Assembly: GCF_030915445.1 (NCBI RefSeq)
Contig: NZ_CP133264.1
Location: 3,038,001 to 3,102,000, forward strand
DNA: 64,000 bases
Reading direction: 5' to 3'
Source of the DNA: Clostridium sp. OS1-26
GTDB lineage: Bacteria > Bacillota > Clostridia > Clostridiales > Clostridiaceae
Within the stretch, counting starts at the first letter, position 1. Each line of letters starts with the position of its first letter. The position numbers and the translations under genes were made by a program. This document shows positions 1-9,900 of the stretch, piece by piece. The notes beneath the pieces were generated by a model. The model was not told where the DNA came from, did no database searches, and worked only from the letters and a program-made list of their open reading frames with translations.

Positions 1-2
1 AG

Positions 3-1247
3 AGCATAAAAGAAATAATTAAAAATATTACAACTTTAAATATAAGTTTAAATTTATCATATGAAAAAACAGAGACTAAAAAAGAGACTATTAAAAATAT
101 AATAACATATGGACCATTTAGAGGATCTGATAACTTAATATATACTATATATTTAGATAAATATATAACAGAGGATGAATCAATAAAAAAATGGAATATT
201 GAAATACAAGATAAAGCTTATGAAATTATAGTAAATTTGATAGTTAATGATAATAAGGTAGATAAGAATACTTATAGAACTTGTCGCGAGGCACGATTTA
301 AAGAAATTAATTGTGATTATGCATTGGATATTGAACACGAGGAATTATTTGATATAGGAATAGACATAAAAAAAGGAAAAGCTAAAGAGGTGTTAGAAGT
401 ATCAAGGGATGCGTTAAAGAAAAATATATGTAAGAAATACGAAAACCGACTTAATAAAATCATCATTCCGGAAGCATTAAGATATTTATATAATGAGTTA
501 GCATTAAATATTAGCACAGACTTAGAATATGTTCATAAAAACATAGAAGAAGATGTTACGACTAGTTCACAATTACTAAAACTAAGATTAGCATTTAATT
601 ACTTCTTGAACGAAGAAAACTATATGAAAGAATGGGGGAAGGATATAAAAGTTGGTTATAACTCAGAATATACTTTTGGTGACCTTCAAGAAAGTAAATA
701 TATAATTGGAGTTAATGAGTGTGATATTGACAGTAATACAAAAGAAATAGTCGATAAACTTAAATCATATATAGGAGAAGATAAGTGTATATATATACTT
801 GATTTTTATACAATAATGAGAAGATATGCAGGGTGTGAATTTGGGGTAATAAAGAGAGTTCCTGTAAAGCATAATTCAACAGTTTATAGAACGGTCAGGC
901 TGAGGAAAAGAAAACAAAAAATATCAGCGTTCTATATAAATTGTTTAAAAGACGAAGAGGAAGCCAAAGAAAAATTAAAGATACTATTTGATGCAGAATA
1001 TAGTACCAGAAAGTTGCTGAATTCTATTGGTTATTTTAAGGAGGAAAATAAGGCTGAGATACTATATAAAGAAATTGTGATTAGTGGAGATACAGAAGAT
1101 TTATATAATTATGGAATAAATCAAAGTGAGTATTTTATTTTTTCGCCTTTCAAAGAGAATTGTGACCACTTAATAAGATTATTTAATTATGATATAGATA
1201 AAGTAATAGAACTTCTAAAAAAGAACATAACTTTGACGAACTGGTAA
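3..1247 (+). CDS. Unrecognised protein, 5' end off the window
   Basis: The frame is open from base 3, so the gene starts upstream of the window; a TTG at 237 is only an internal possibility with no good ribosome binding site. I do not recognise the family. The product is charged and lysine-rich, with no membrane segment, signal peptide or obvious catalytic motif. The zero frame stops at 1247, but the -1 frame continues with similar composition to 1537 and is entered at a slippery A-run (1217-1223), so the natural product may be about 97 residues longer than this frame shows. The decayed stretch downstream suggests an accessory region. Confidence 0.55.
   Translation, partial: SIKEIIKNITTLNISLNLSYEKTETKKETIKNIITYGPFRGSDNLIYTIYLDKYITEDESIKKWNIEIQDKAYEIIVNLIVNDNKVDKNTYRTCREARFKEINCDYALDIEHEELFDIGIDIKKGKAKEVLEVSRDALKKNICKKYENRLNKIIIPEALRYLYNELALNISTDLEYVHKNIEEDVTTSSQLLKLRLAFNYFLNEENYMKEWGKDIKVGYNSEYTFGDLQESKYIIGVNECDIDSNTKEIVDKLKSYIGEDKCIYILDFYTIMRRYAGCEFGVIKRVPVKHNSTVYRTVRLRKRKQKISAFYINCLKDEEEAKEKLKILFDAEYSTRKLLNSIGYFKEENKAEILYKEIVISGDTEDLYNYGINQSEYFIFSPFKENCDHLIRLFNYDIDKVIELLKKNITLTNW
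1217..1223 (+). other. Candidate -1 frameshift heptamer A AAA AAG
   Basis: In the zero frame the codons are CTA AAA AAG, the same slippery heptamer and phase as in E. coli dnaX. A -1 slip places the ribosome on GAA at 1223 and opens the frame that runs to 1537. I see no strong upstream Shine-Dalgarno stimulator and only a weak downstream hairpin. A one-base deletion from an original seven-A run would give the same picture. Confidence 0.4.
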
Positions 1248-1537
1248 AATATGTTTCGAAAAACGCTATATATAAATTAGATAATGAAAATTGTAAAAAA
1301 AGTGTTATTAAAACTTATAGAGAATTAATACAAGATTATTTAGAATTGTTGAAAAAGGAAGATGAAAAACAACAACAAGAAATATGCTTAAAAGAAATAA
1401 CTAATGGTATAAAGCCAAATCCAATTGAAGAAGAAAGAAAACACGAATTAAAGCAAGAGTCATGTAATCCAGAGGTTGCGGTAGGAGATTCAAATGGAAT
1501 TAAAGAGGTAGATGAACTTAATACAGAGAAAAATTAA
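1223..1537 (+). CDS. -1 frame extension of the preceding gene
   Basis: This frame opens after a stop at 1184 and, read from 1223, continues smoothly from the preceding protein as an acidic, glutamate/lysine/glutamine-rich tail ending at 1537. A separate start at 1346 (TTG) is possible but lacks a convincing ribosome binding site. Amino acid composition and the matching junction suggest it is the true C-terminus of the gene that begins left of the window, reached by frameshifting or separated by an A-run indel. The function is unknown. Confidence 0.45.
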   Translation, partial: EHNFDELVKYVSKNAIYKLDNENCKKSVIKTYRELIQDYLELLKKEDEKQQQEICLKEITNGIKPNPIEEERKHELKQESCNPEVAVGDSNGIKEVDELNTEKN

Positions 1538-1730
1538 GATAAGGAAAGCATATAATATGAGTATTCTGTTGATAAAGGTTCCTTGATATTTAAATACAAG
1601 ATTGATTATTGATACTCTAACATTTTGTGTCTCAGAGGTATTATCATAATTTTCTCAACGGGAGCACAGATGCCTGTAAAGTTGTTTAAAACTAAAGCCT
1701 TTAGGTTTCAGTAACATGCTCAGGTGAAAT

Positions 1731-1785
1731 AGAAATTCTGATGAAATTAGAGAACAATTAAATGACATGATTGAAAGCTTGTTAT
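1731..1785 (+). pseudogene. Short C-terminal coding fragment
   Basis: About 17 codons of plausible coding sequence (reading NSDEIREQLNDMIESLL before the stop) end here, but the frame is closed immediately upstream by a stop at 1725 and another frame carries the likely preceding residues. It is the decayed tail of an unidentified gene. The stretch 1540-1730 holds no other interpretable feature apart from short hairpins. Confidence 0.3.
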
Positions 1786-2005
1786 AGAGCGATAATAAGA
1801 ATTAAGCTAAATTTAAAATTATTTTACTAATATAACTTTGATATTTAAACTTCTTATTATCTATATAATTATGAAGTTTAAATATCATAATTAAAAAATT
1901 TTTCTCATTCAAAGTTATTATACTTAAAGTAATTCTTAGGTATATAAAAAAGACATAAGGCAAGTTTAATATATATAATATTTTAAGTTGAAGGAACTAA
2001 ATAAT

Positions 2006-2571
2006 ATGGACGAAAGCAAATATTTAATATTATTAAATGGTGAAGACAAAACAAAAGATGTTTTATCATATAAAACAAATGGATTAATGGTTGATATAGA
2101 AGTTTTAGATTATATCCTTACAGCATTAAAAATGTAACTATTAAAGAAAATCCTACAATTATTGATATAACAAATAAAGTTGTATACTATGAAGATATAC
2201 CTATTTATAATATTAAACAAATGATGAATTTTAGTGGAAAAATAAAAATTATATTTAATAAATCTAAGAGCCAAATATACGATTTTGATTCAATAAGAAT
2301 TGAGAGCAACTGTATAACTACGGATATCGCTAAAAATATACTAAGATATTGATCAGAAGTTTCTAAATACACTAATACTGACGATGAGTCAGAAGCTTTT
2401 TTGAAAAAAGAATATGATAAGCTTAACTTTGTGAGTCCTGAAAGCGTGTTAGGCTGTTATGTAAATAAAGACTCCTTAAAAAGCTCACTACCTTACACAA
2501 AAAATATCATATTTCCTTTCATAGCAATCTCAGACGCAAGCTCCTTCGGGGAATTGCCATGGGGGCATTAA
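2006..2571 (+). pseudogene. Decayed gene, possibly a superfamily I helicase-like protein
   Basis: An ATG at 2006 opens a 43-codon frame ending at 2137. After a frame change the coding sense continues to about 2571 with one in-frame TGA near 2350. The deduced protein contains a block around 2400-2520 (KKEYDKL, SPESVLGCY, YTKNIIFPF) that resembles the region just before the Walker A motif in large AAA/superfamily I helicases of Firmicutes. The Walker A itself is absent, so the copy is truncated as well as frameshifted. The helicase assignment rests on remembered motif order only. Confidence 0.35.
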
Positions 2572-2590
2572 CAAATTGTTATAATTTGTT
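2570..2590. repeat. Stem-loop, copy 1 of a related pair
   Basis: AACAAATT pairs with AATTTGTT around a five-base loop. The flanks CATT on the left and TTGCTA on the right are shared with the stem-loop at 3120-3140. It lies exactly where the helicase-like fragment loses coding sense. Confidence 0.5.
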
Positions 2591-2611
2591 TTGCTATTAA
2601 CACAAATGTCA

Positions 2612-2854
2612 GTAGCGGGTTGCAAGAGTTTGTTGCGGAAGCTCAAGCTTTATTAAATAATAAACTGGGGTTACCATCTGACTTTGCTGTTTGTGATTTT
2701 GGACTTATTTTTGAAACTAAAGGTGAAAATTTGATAGAGAGATGTATGTATTCAGATAAAATATTTAGATGAAATATGGGCTACTGATAACATTATAAGT
2801 GAATTAGAGCCTTTGAATTGGTTTAAAATATATATTAATACAGACGATATATGA
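2612..2854 (+). pseudogene. Decayed hypothetical gene fragment
   Basis: About 47 codons read cleanly (QEFVAEAQALLNNK at the start, then LPSDFAVCDFGLIFETKG) to a stop near 2772, and the following residues (DEIWATDNIISELEPLNWF) continue in another frame to 2854. A single-base change near 2765 therefore split the gene. No start codon is present. The family is not recognised; an immunity-like or phage-like small protein is possible but unsupported. Confidence 0.35.
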
Positions 2855-3119
2855 TAGCAAGAGAGATAAGGATATGTATAGTTACAAATGAACTCGTAAA
2901 ATGGATACTAAATGAAACTGAATACATTCTTAATTCTTATGGTGGTATTTAAAGAATTTTAGAAGATAACCTTTCTTTTGTCCTGAATGAGAAAAGTATA
3001 AATAGTAAGATCAAAATTTTAATTTAAGTAATCGATAAAGTAGTGTGATAATAATTGGGATAAAGGTGAGAAATACTAGCAAGGTGTACCCAAGGTTCGA
3101 CAAGTCCTTAGGTGTCATT

Positions 3120-3140
3120 AATAAATTGTAACAATTTATT
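3120..3140. repeat. Stem-loop, copy 2 of a related pair
   Basis: AATAAATTG pairs perfectly with CAATTTATT around a TAA loop, with the same CATT left flank and CTGCTAAT right flank seen in copy 1 (TTGCTATT). The surrounding 2855-3398 bases hold no gene I can support. Confidence 0.5.
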
Positions 3141-3398
3141 CTGCTAATATTTCTGCATCACAGTATTAAAAAAATACACTAACATATGGGGAACTGTAGC
3201 AAGGCTAGAAAGGAAACATGGATAGAAGCATTGATTATCTAGCTTTAGGAAATGATGGAAATAGTATATATTTATTAATACAGAGTTAGGAAACAAGCAA
3301 AATGGAGATTATCATAGAAAAGTAGGAAAATAAGGATTATAATATAATTGCATTAGTATAGGCTGATGCAATTATTTTTTTATTTTGGAGGACAACTA

Positions 3399-4856
3399 AT
3401 GATTACAGGAGAACTAAGGAGTAAAGTAGATAAAATATGGGAAACCTTTTGGACTGGTGGGATAACTAACCCATTAGAAGTTATAGAACAGTTTACATAT
3501 CTTTTATTCATAAAAGGATTAGATGATAAAGAAACAACAAAGCAAAATGAGGCAGTATTTCTAGGTATAGAATTTGAAGGAATGTTTCCAAGTGATAAAC
3601 AGCATTTAAGATGGAGTAAGTTTAAAGATTTTGAAGCTAGTGAAATGTATAGAATAATGCAAGAAGAGGTTTTTCCATTTATAAAGAATCTTCATGGAAA
3701 AGATGACTCAGCCTATGCAAAATATATGGAAGATGCCATATTTAAAATACCAACAGCATTAATGCTTTCAAAAATAGTTGATGGTATAAACAATATAGAT
3801 ATGGAAGGAAAGGATACAAAGGGAGACCTTTATGAATACTTACTTTCAAAAGTTGCTACAGCAGGTACAAATGGACAGTTTAGAACGCCAAGACACATAA
3901 TTGGTATGATGGTTAAATTAATGAAACCAACGTCTGAAGATATTATAGTAGACCCAGCAGCAGGCTCAGCAGGATTCTTAGTATCTGCCCAACAGTATTT
4001 ACGTGATAACCATGGTGATTTGTTCCTCGTACAGGGGTTAAAGGAACATTTTAATAACAATATGTTCTATGGTTTTGATATGGATAGAACTATGCTTAGA
4101 ATTGGTGCTATGAACATGATGCTTCATGGTGTTGATAATCCAAACATTGAATACAAAGATTCACTTTCAGAGGCAAATACAGATAAAGATAAGTTCACCT
4201 TAGTATTAGCCAATCCCCCTTTTAAGGGAAGCTTAGATTATGAAGCAGTGTCAGCAGACCTTTTGAAAGTAACCAAAACAAAAAAAACAGAGCTGCTATT
4301 TTTAGCACTATTTTTAAGAGTTTTAAAAAATGGAGGGCGTTGTGCTTCAATAGTTCCAGATGGAGTTTTATTTGGCTCAACTGGTGGACATAAATCTATA
4401 AGAAAAGAAATTGTAGATAATCATAAATTGGAAGCTATTATATCTATGCCAAGTGGTGTGTTTAAGCCATATGCAGGAGTATCAACTGCTATAATGGTAT
4501 TTACTAAAACAGGCAGCGGTGGAACTGATAAAGTTTGGTTCTATGATATGAAATCAGATGGGTATAGCCTAGATGATAAGAGAAATCCAATTGAGGATAA
4601 TGATATAAATGATATTATTGAAAGATTTAATAGTTTAGATAAAGAAATTGAAAGAAAGAGAACAGAGCAGTCTTTCTTTGTAGATGTAGAAGAAATAAGA
4701 AATAATGATTATGATCTTTCTATTAATAAGTATAAGGAAATAGAATATGAGGAAGTTAAATATGATGCTCCTGGTGTTATTTTAGATAGAGTTAAGACAT
4801 TAGAGAAAGAAATAATACAAGGATTAGAAGAATTAGAAAGAATGATAGAAGTATAG
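3399..4856 (+). CDS. hsdM: Type I restriction-modification DNA methyltransferase subunit
   Basis: Encodes the N6-adenine methyltransferase subunit that works with HsdS to methylate the recognition site and with HsdR to restrict unmodified DNA. The start at 3399 is chosen because TTTGGAGG lies 8 bases upstream; an ATG at 3366 would add 11 hydrophobic residues without a binding site. The 485-aa product has the N-terminal HsdM helical domain (roughly 1-130), SAM-binding motif DPAAGSAGF at 185-193 and the adenine-methylase catalytic motif NPPF at 272-275. The C-terminal segment is coiled-coil-like. hsdS follows after 15 bases, so the two are probably co-transcribed. The length is normal for the family. 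Confidence 0.93.
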   Translation: MITGELRSKVDKIWETFWTGGITNPLEVIEQFTYLLFIKGLDDKETTKQNEAVFLGIEFEGMFPSDKQHLRWSKFKDFEASEMYRIMQEEVFPFIKNLHGKDDSAYAKYMEDAIFKIPTALMLSKIVDGINNIDMEGKDTKGDLYEYLLSKVATAGTNGQFRTPRHIIGMMVKLMKPTSEDIIVDPAAGSAGFLVSAQQYLRDNHGDLFLVQGLKEHFNNNMFYGFDMDRTMLRIGAMNMMLHGVDNPNIEYKDSLSEANTDKDKFTLVLANPPFKGSLDYEAVSADLLKVTKTKKTELLFLALFLRVLKNGGRCASIVPDGVLFGSTGGHKSIRKEIVDNHKLEAIISMPSGVFKPYAGVSTAIMVFTKTGSGGTDKVWFYDMKSDGYSLDDKRNPIEDNDINDIIERFNSLDKEIERKRTEQSFFVDVEEIRNNDYDLSINKYKEIEYEEVKYDAPGVILDRVKTLEKEIIQGLEELERMIEV

Positions 4857-4871
4857 GAGGTTATTTTAAAA

Positions 4872-6035
4872 ATGAATTTAATTAAGTTAGGTGAAATATA
4901 TAAAATAACCTCAGGAGGTACTCCTAGCAGAGGTAACTCTGATTTTTATAGTGATGGTAGCATACCATGGATAAAAACAGGTGATTTAAAGCAGAAATAT
5001 ATTGAAAAAGCTTCTGAGCATATTACTGAACTTGCAGTGGAAAAATCTTCAGCAAAGCTTTTCCCATCAGGCACTGTTCTAATTGCAATGTATGGAGCAA
5101 CTATTGGAGCAACTTCAATTTTAAATATAGAGGCGACAACTAATCAAGCTTGTGCAGCATTTTTGCCTAACAATAGAGTACTACCTGAATACTTATATTA
5201 TTTTTTTAGAGCTAATAAGACAAAAATAGTGAGTATGGGAGTTGGAGGAGCTCAACCCAATATTTCAGCAACAATATTAAAGGAAGTAAAATTTCCTTTG
5301 AAGGATTTAGGTACACAAAAGAAAATTATAAATCTTCTAGCCAAAGCCCAAGAATTAATAGATAAAAGAAAAGCTCAAATAGAAGCTTTAGATGAATTAA
5401 TAAAAAGTGTTTTTTATGATATGTTTGGAGACTTAAAAATTAATAATAAAGGGTGGAAAATTAGCAGGCTGATAGATATTTGTAATAAGATTACTGACGG
5501 TACACATGATACTCCTGTGAGAGTATCTAAAGGTGTCAAATTTATTACTGGGAAAAATATAAGACCATTCAAATTAGATTTATCTGATTTAGAGTTTGTT
5601 ACTCAAGAAATTCATGAAGAAATTTATAAAAGGTGCAATCCTCAATATGGAGATATTCTATATACTAATATAGGATCAGGAGTAGGCAGTGCGATTTTTA
5701 ATCCTTTAGACGAGGAGTTTAGTATGAAGAATGTAGCTCTCTTAAAAGTTGATAAGGAAAAGGTAGATTCTAAGTATTTAGAATATGAATTAAATTATTT
5801 AAAAGATTATATTATAGATAAAAATTGTAGAGGAGGAGCACAAACATTTTTAACACTAAAAGCTATTAGTAATGTTGAATTACCTATACCTAATATATTT
5901 ATGCAAAATAGGTTTGTAGAAATAGTTATAAGAATAGAAAAACAAAAATACCTACTACAACAAAGCCTAACAGAGCTAGAAAACAATTTTAACTCCCTGA
6001 TGCAAAAAGCCTTTAAAGGAGAACTATTTAACTAG
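4872..6035 (+). CDS. hsdS: Type I restriction-modification specificity subunit
   Basis: Specificity subunit that recognises the bipartite target for the HsdM/HsdR complex. The 387-aa protein shows the expected two-fold layout: a first target recognition domain (about 1-150, with the typical TSGGTPSRGN and PWIKTGDL motifs), a central helical spacer (about 150-185, ending in DELIKSVFYDMFG), a second recognition domain (about 195-345) and a C-terminal helix ending in LMQKAFKGELF. The gene has a good AGGAGG 10-15 bases before its ATG and follows hsdM directly. Both domains look intact. No second, silent hsdS is visible nearby, so inversion switching is not indicated. Confidence 0.92.
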   Translation: MNLIKLGEIYKITSGGTPSRGNSDFYSDGSIPWIKTGDLKQKYIEKASEHITELAVEKSSAKLFPSGTVLIAMYGATIGATSILNIEATTNQACAAFLPNNRVLPEYLYYFFRANKTKIVSMGVGGAQPNISATILKEVKFPLKDLGTQKKIINLLAKAQELIDKRKAQIEALDELIKSVFYDMFGDLKINNKGWKISRLIDICNKITDGTHDTPVRVSKGVKFITGKNIRPFKLDLSDLEFVTQEIHEEIYKRCNPQYGDILYTNIGSGVGSAIFNPLDEEFSMKNVALLKVDKEKVDSKYLEYELNYLKDYIIDKNCRGGAQTFLTLKAISNVELPIPNIFMQNRFVEIVIRIEKQKYLLQQSLTELENNFNSLMQKAFKGELFN

Positions 6036-6046
6036 GCGGTGAAAAA

Positions 6047-6775
6047 ATGAAAGCAGCAAATTACGAAGATTTAATCATGAAACGGGCCATGGACTTATTT
6101 GCAGAAGAAGGTTTAAAATTCTTTGGCATAGACAAAAAAGTTAAGGAACTAGGACCTACAGAATTAGTAGTCTTAGAAACCAAAAACATGTTTATGGATT
6201 ACACCTTTCTAATGGAAGATGATGCTTTTATCCATTTTGAATTTCAGACAACCAACAAAGGAAGTAATGATTTAAGAAGATTTAGAGCCTATGAAGCATT
6301 GCTAAGTCATCAAACAGGTAAAGATGTAATAACTTATGTAGTTTATTCCGGTGACATAAGAAACTTTTCAAGCAATTTAAAAACAGGAATAAATGAGTTT
6401 AGAGTAAATGCAATATCAATGGGTGATAAAGATGGAGATAAGATATATAATAGTATTGTAGAGAAAATAAAATCAGGGGAAGTTATAACTAAACAAGATA
6501 TAATTTCTCTGAGTTTCACACCTATAATGGGTGGAGCTTTATCTAAAACGGATAAAATACTTAATGCAATAAGAATTGTTAAAGATATAGATAAAGAATA
6601 TAGATATGATGTAGAGTCAATATTATATGCCTTTGCAAATAAGTTTTTAGAGGGAAAAGATCTAGAAAAAGTAAAGGAGGAGATAAAAATGACGGAACTT
6701 GGGAAAAGTCTTATAGAAGAAGGTAAAAGGGAAGGTATTAAAGAGGGGAAAGAAGAAGGAAAAAGAGAAAGCTAA
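6047..6775 (+). CDS. Rpn-family PD-(D/E)XK nuclease, frameshifted near the C-terminus
   Basis: Resembles the Rpn/PDDEXK (transposase-like) nuclease family found in gut and soil Firmicutes. The N-terminal two thirds carries the nuclease fold with a D...ExQ-type core (FMDYTF ... IHFEFQT, about residues 48-80) and the family's typical LRRFRAYEALLSHQ segment. The zero frame stops at 6775 inside the lysine/glutamate-rich linker, but the +1 frame continues to 6884 with the usual family C-terminus, so a single extra A in the run 6760-6764 appears to split it. It starts 11 bases after hsdS and lies before hsdR, an unusual position. An internal ATG at 6689 has its own strong ribosome binding site. Confidence 0.75.
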   Translation: MKAANYEDLIMKRAMDLFAEEGLKFFGIDKKVKELGPTELVVLETKNMFMDYTFLMEDDAFIHFEFQTTNKGSNDLRRFRAYEALLSHQTGKDVITYVVYSGDIRNFSSNLKTGINEFRVNAISMGDKDGDKIYNSIVEKIKSGEVITKQDIISLSFTPIMGGALSKTDKILNAIRIVKDIDKEYRYDVESILYAFANKFLEGKDLEKVKEEIKMTELGKSLIEEGKREGIKEGKEEGKRES

Positions 6776-6884
6776 AGAAATAGCTAGGGAACTTTTAGAT
6801 ATACTTTCAATAGAGATGATTGCTAAGAAAACTGGATTAACTATTGAAGAGGTTAAAAAGTTAAAGGAAGAGGCGGATAAATAA
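6689..6884 (+). CDS. Possible internal small protein from the Rpn gene (needs a frame change)
   Basis: AAAGGAGGAG at 6673-6682 precedes an in-frame ATG at 6689 by 6-8 bases, as strong a start signal as any in the window. From it the zero frame gives 28 residues to 6775. If the extra A in the run 6760-6764 is bypassed, the product is about 64 residues: a charged helix followed by a small domain (IARELLDILSIEMIAKKTG) ending at 6884. Rpn genes in E. coli are reported to encode a small C-terminal inhibitor from an internal start, and this layout fits that pattern. Expression here is inference. Confidence 0.4.
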
Positions 6885-6923
6885 CTAATAAATACTTAAG
6901 ATATTTTTAGGGGGAGAGACATA

Positions 6924-9900
6924 TTGGGGAACTTTAGCTTTCTAAAAGAAAAAGAGATTTTTAAAAATTTTACTTCAGCTTGCTTAGAAGCGGAAAAAAG
7001 CATATTAGTAAGTCCTGCTACTTGTGCAATACTTACAAGAAGAGCTTTAGAACTATCTGTAAAATGGCTGTACAGCTTTGATGAAGATTTAAAATTGCCT
7101 TATCAAGATAATCTATCAAGCTTAATTCATAATAATAGTTTTCTTATGCTTATAGATACAAAAATGTTAAAGCTGCTTAAATACATCGTATCACTTGGAA
7201 ACGTATCTGTTCATACTAATTCTAATATTAAGCGTGAAGAGGCTATATTGGCTCTTCATAACCTTTATCAGTTTATTTCATGGATTGATTATTGTTATGC
7301 TGATGAATATACAGCAGGAGATTTTGATGAAGGTATTCTGTTACAGGGTGAAGAAAAAAGAACTAGACCAGAGGAGCTTAAGGACCTTTATGAAAAGCTA
7401 AGCTCAAAGGATAAAAAGCTTGAAGAAATAATAAAGCAAAATGAAGAGCTTAGAAAGCAGCTTACAGAAAAGAGAAAAGCTAATACTGAAAACTATGATT
7501 TCAATATAGATGAAATCAGTGAGTTTGAAACAAGAAAGAGATATATAGATGTAGAACTTAAACTTGCAGGATGGAATTTTGACAAAGATATAGGTGAAGA
7601 AGTTGAAGTCAATGGTATGCCAAATAATGCAGGTGTAGGTTATGTTGATTACGTATTATACGGAGCTAATGGGAAGCCAATAGCTGTTGTAGAAGCTAAA
7701 AGAAGTAGTAAAGATCCAAAGGTAGGTCAGCAGCAGGCAAGGCTGTATGCAGATTGCTTGGAAAAGCAATTTAATCAAAGACCTATAATATTCTTTACTA
7801 ATGGATTTGAAACCTATTTATGGGATGACTTTAATGGTTATTCAGAAAGAAGAGTTTATGGCTTCTTTAAAAAGGAAGAACTTCAATTATTAATAGATAG
7901 AAGAACTAGCAGAAAGCCTTTTAATAATCTGCAAATAAAGGATAGTATATCAAACAGATACTATCAAAAAGAAGCAATAGTTTCTGTATGTGAAGCTTTA
8001 GAAAAAAATCAGAGAAAAATGCTTTTAGTAAAAGCCACAGGTACGGGGAAAACAAGAACGGCAATATCAATAGTGGACGTACTAACAAGACATAATTGGG
8101 TTAAAAATATATTATTTTTAGCTGATAGAAAAGCCTTGGTGAAGCAAGCTAAAAGTAACTTTTCAAAGCTTTTGCCAGACTTAGCTTTATGTAATCTATT
8201 AGATAATAGAGATAATCCTGAAGAATCCAGAATGATATTTTCAACTTATCCAACTATGATGAATGCCATAGATGAAACAAAATCTAAGGATGGAAAGAGA
8301 TTATTTACGACCGGACATTTTGATCTAATAATTGTAGATGAATCTCATAGAAGTATATACAAAAAGTTTAAAGCTATATTTGATTATTTTGATGCTTATC
8401 TTTTAGGACTTACGGCAACTCCAAAGGATGAGATTGATAAGAATACCTATAGTGTATTTGACTTAGAAAGTGGAGCACCAACCTATGCTTATGAATTGGA
8501 AAAGGCAGTAGAAGATGGTTATCTTGTAAGCTATGAGGCTTTGGAATATGAATCCAAACTAATGAAGGATGGTATAAAATATGATGATTTATCTGACGAA
8601 GATAAAGAAGCATACGAGGATACCTTTGATGATGATGAAAATATAGGAGACGAGATTTCAAGCTCTGCTATTAATGAATGGTTATTTAATGACAATACTA
8701 TTGACTTAGTTTTAAATAAATTAATGGAGAATGGGCTAAAAATTGAAGGTGGGGATAAGCTAGGTAAGACAATAATTTTTGCAAAAAGCAATAAACATGC
8801 AAAGGCTATTGTTGATAGGTTCAATAAACTACATCCTGAGCTTGGAAGCAATTTCTGTAAGGAGATTGACTACTCTATTAATTATGTTGACAGCTTAATA
8901 GATGATTTTTCAGATAAAAAGAAAATGCTTCAAATAGCAGTATCAGTAGATATGTTAGACACAGGAATAGACATACCAGAAATATTAAATTTGGTTTTCT
9001 TTAAAAAGGTGAGATCTAAATCTAAGTTCTGGCAGATGATAGGTAGAGGCACAAGACTTTGTCCTGACCTTCTAGGTATAGGAATAGATAAAGAAAAATC
9101 CCTAGTTTTTGATTTCTGTAATAACTTTGATTTCTTTAGAGTAAATCCAAAGGGCTTTGATGGTGCTGTTTCTCAAAGTCTCACAGAAAAGATATTTAAT
9201 TTAAAGCTAGATATAATAAAGGAACTTCAGGATCTTAAGTATCAAGATGATGAATACAAAAGCTTTAGAGACACTTTAGTAGAACAAGCAATTTTAAGCA
9301 TAAATTCACTAAATGAGGATAACTTTAGAGTAAGAATGGAGCTTAAATTTGTACTTAAATATAAACAATCTAATGAGTGGACTGCTCTTGGTGCTGTAAG
9401 TGTAAATGAAATTAAAGAGCACATTTCCTCTTTAATAATGCCTTTAAATGAAGACGAATTTGCAAAAAGATTTGATGTAACAATGTATACAATACAGCTT
9501 GCAAAACTTCAAAACAGCAGTGCAAATAAGCCTATTAAGAGTGTAATCCAAACAGCAGAAGAGCTTTCAAAGCTTGGAACAATTCCAGAGGTACAAGCTC
9601 AAAAGTATATTATAGAAAAGGTTAAAACCGATGAGTTCTGGGAATCAGCAGACATATTTGAGCTAGATTCTGTGAGAGAAGCTTTAAGAGAATTATTGAA
9701 ATATCTCCAAAAAGAAACTCAAAAGATATATACCACAAACTTTGAGGATTTGATTATTAGAGAAGATAAAGGTGGAGCTTTCTATAATGCCAACGATCTT
9801 AAAAATTATAGAAAAAAGGTTGAGTTCTATCTTAAGGAGCATAAGGACGAACTAGCTATTTTCAAACTTAGAAATAACAAAAAACTCACAAAGCAGGATT

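Noticed and set aside
1640..1730. Possible riboswitch between the unknown gene and the decayed zone
   Set aside because: Short hairpins are present, but no conserved core of a known class could be matched and no gene follows.
4872..6035. Phase-variable hsdS inversion system
   Set aside because: Only one complete hsdS is present and no recombinase or inverted partial hsdS lies nearby.
8410..8851. Minus-strand open frames opposite hsdR
   Set aside because: They lie within conserved helicase coding sequence and have no ribosome binding sites or family resemblance.
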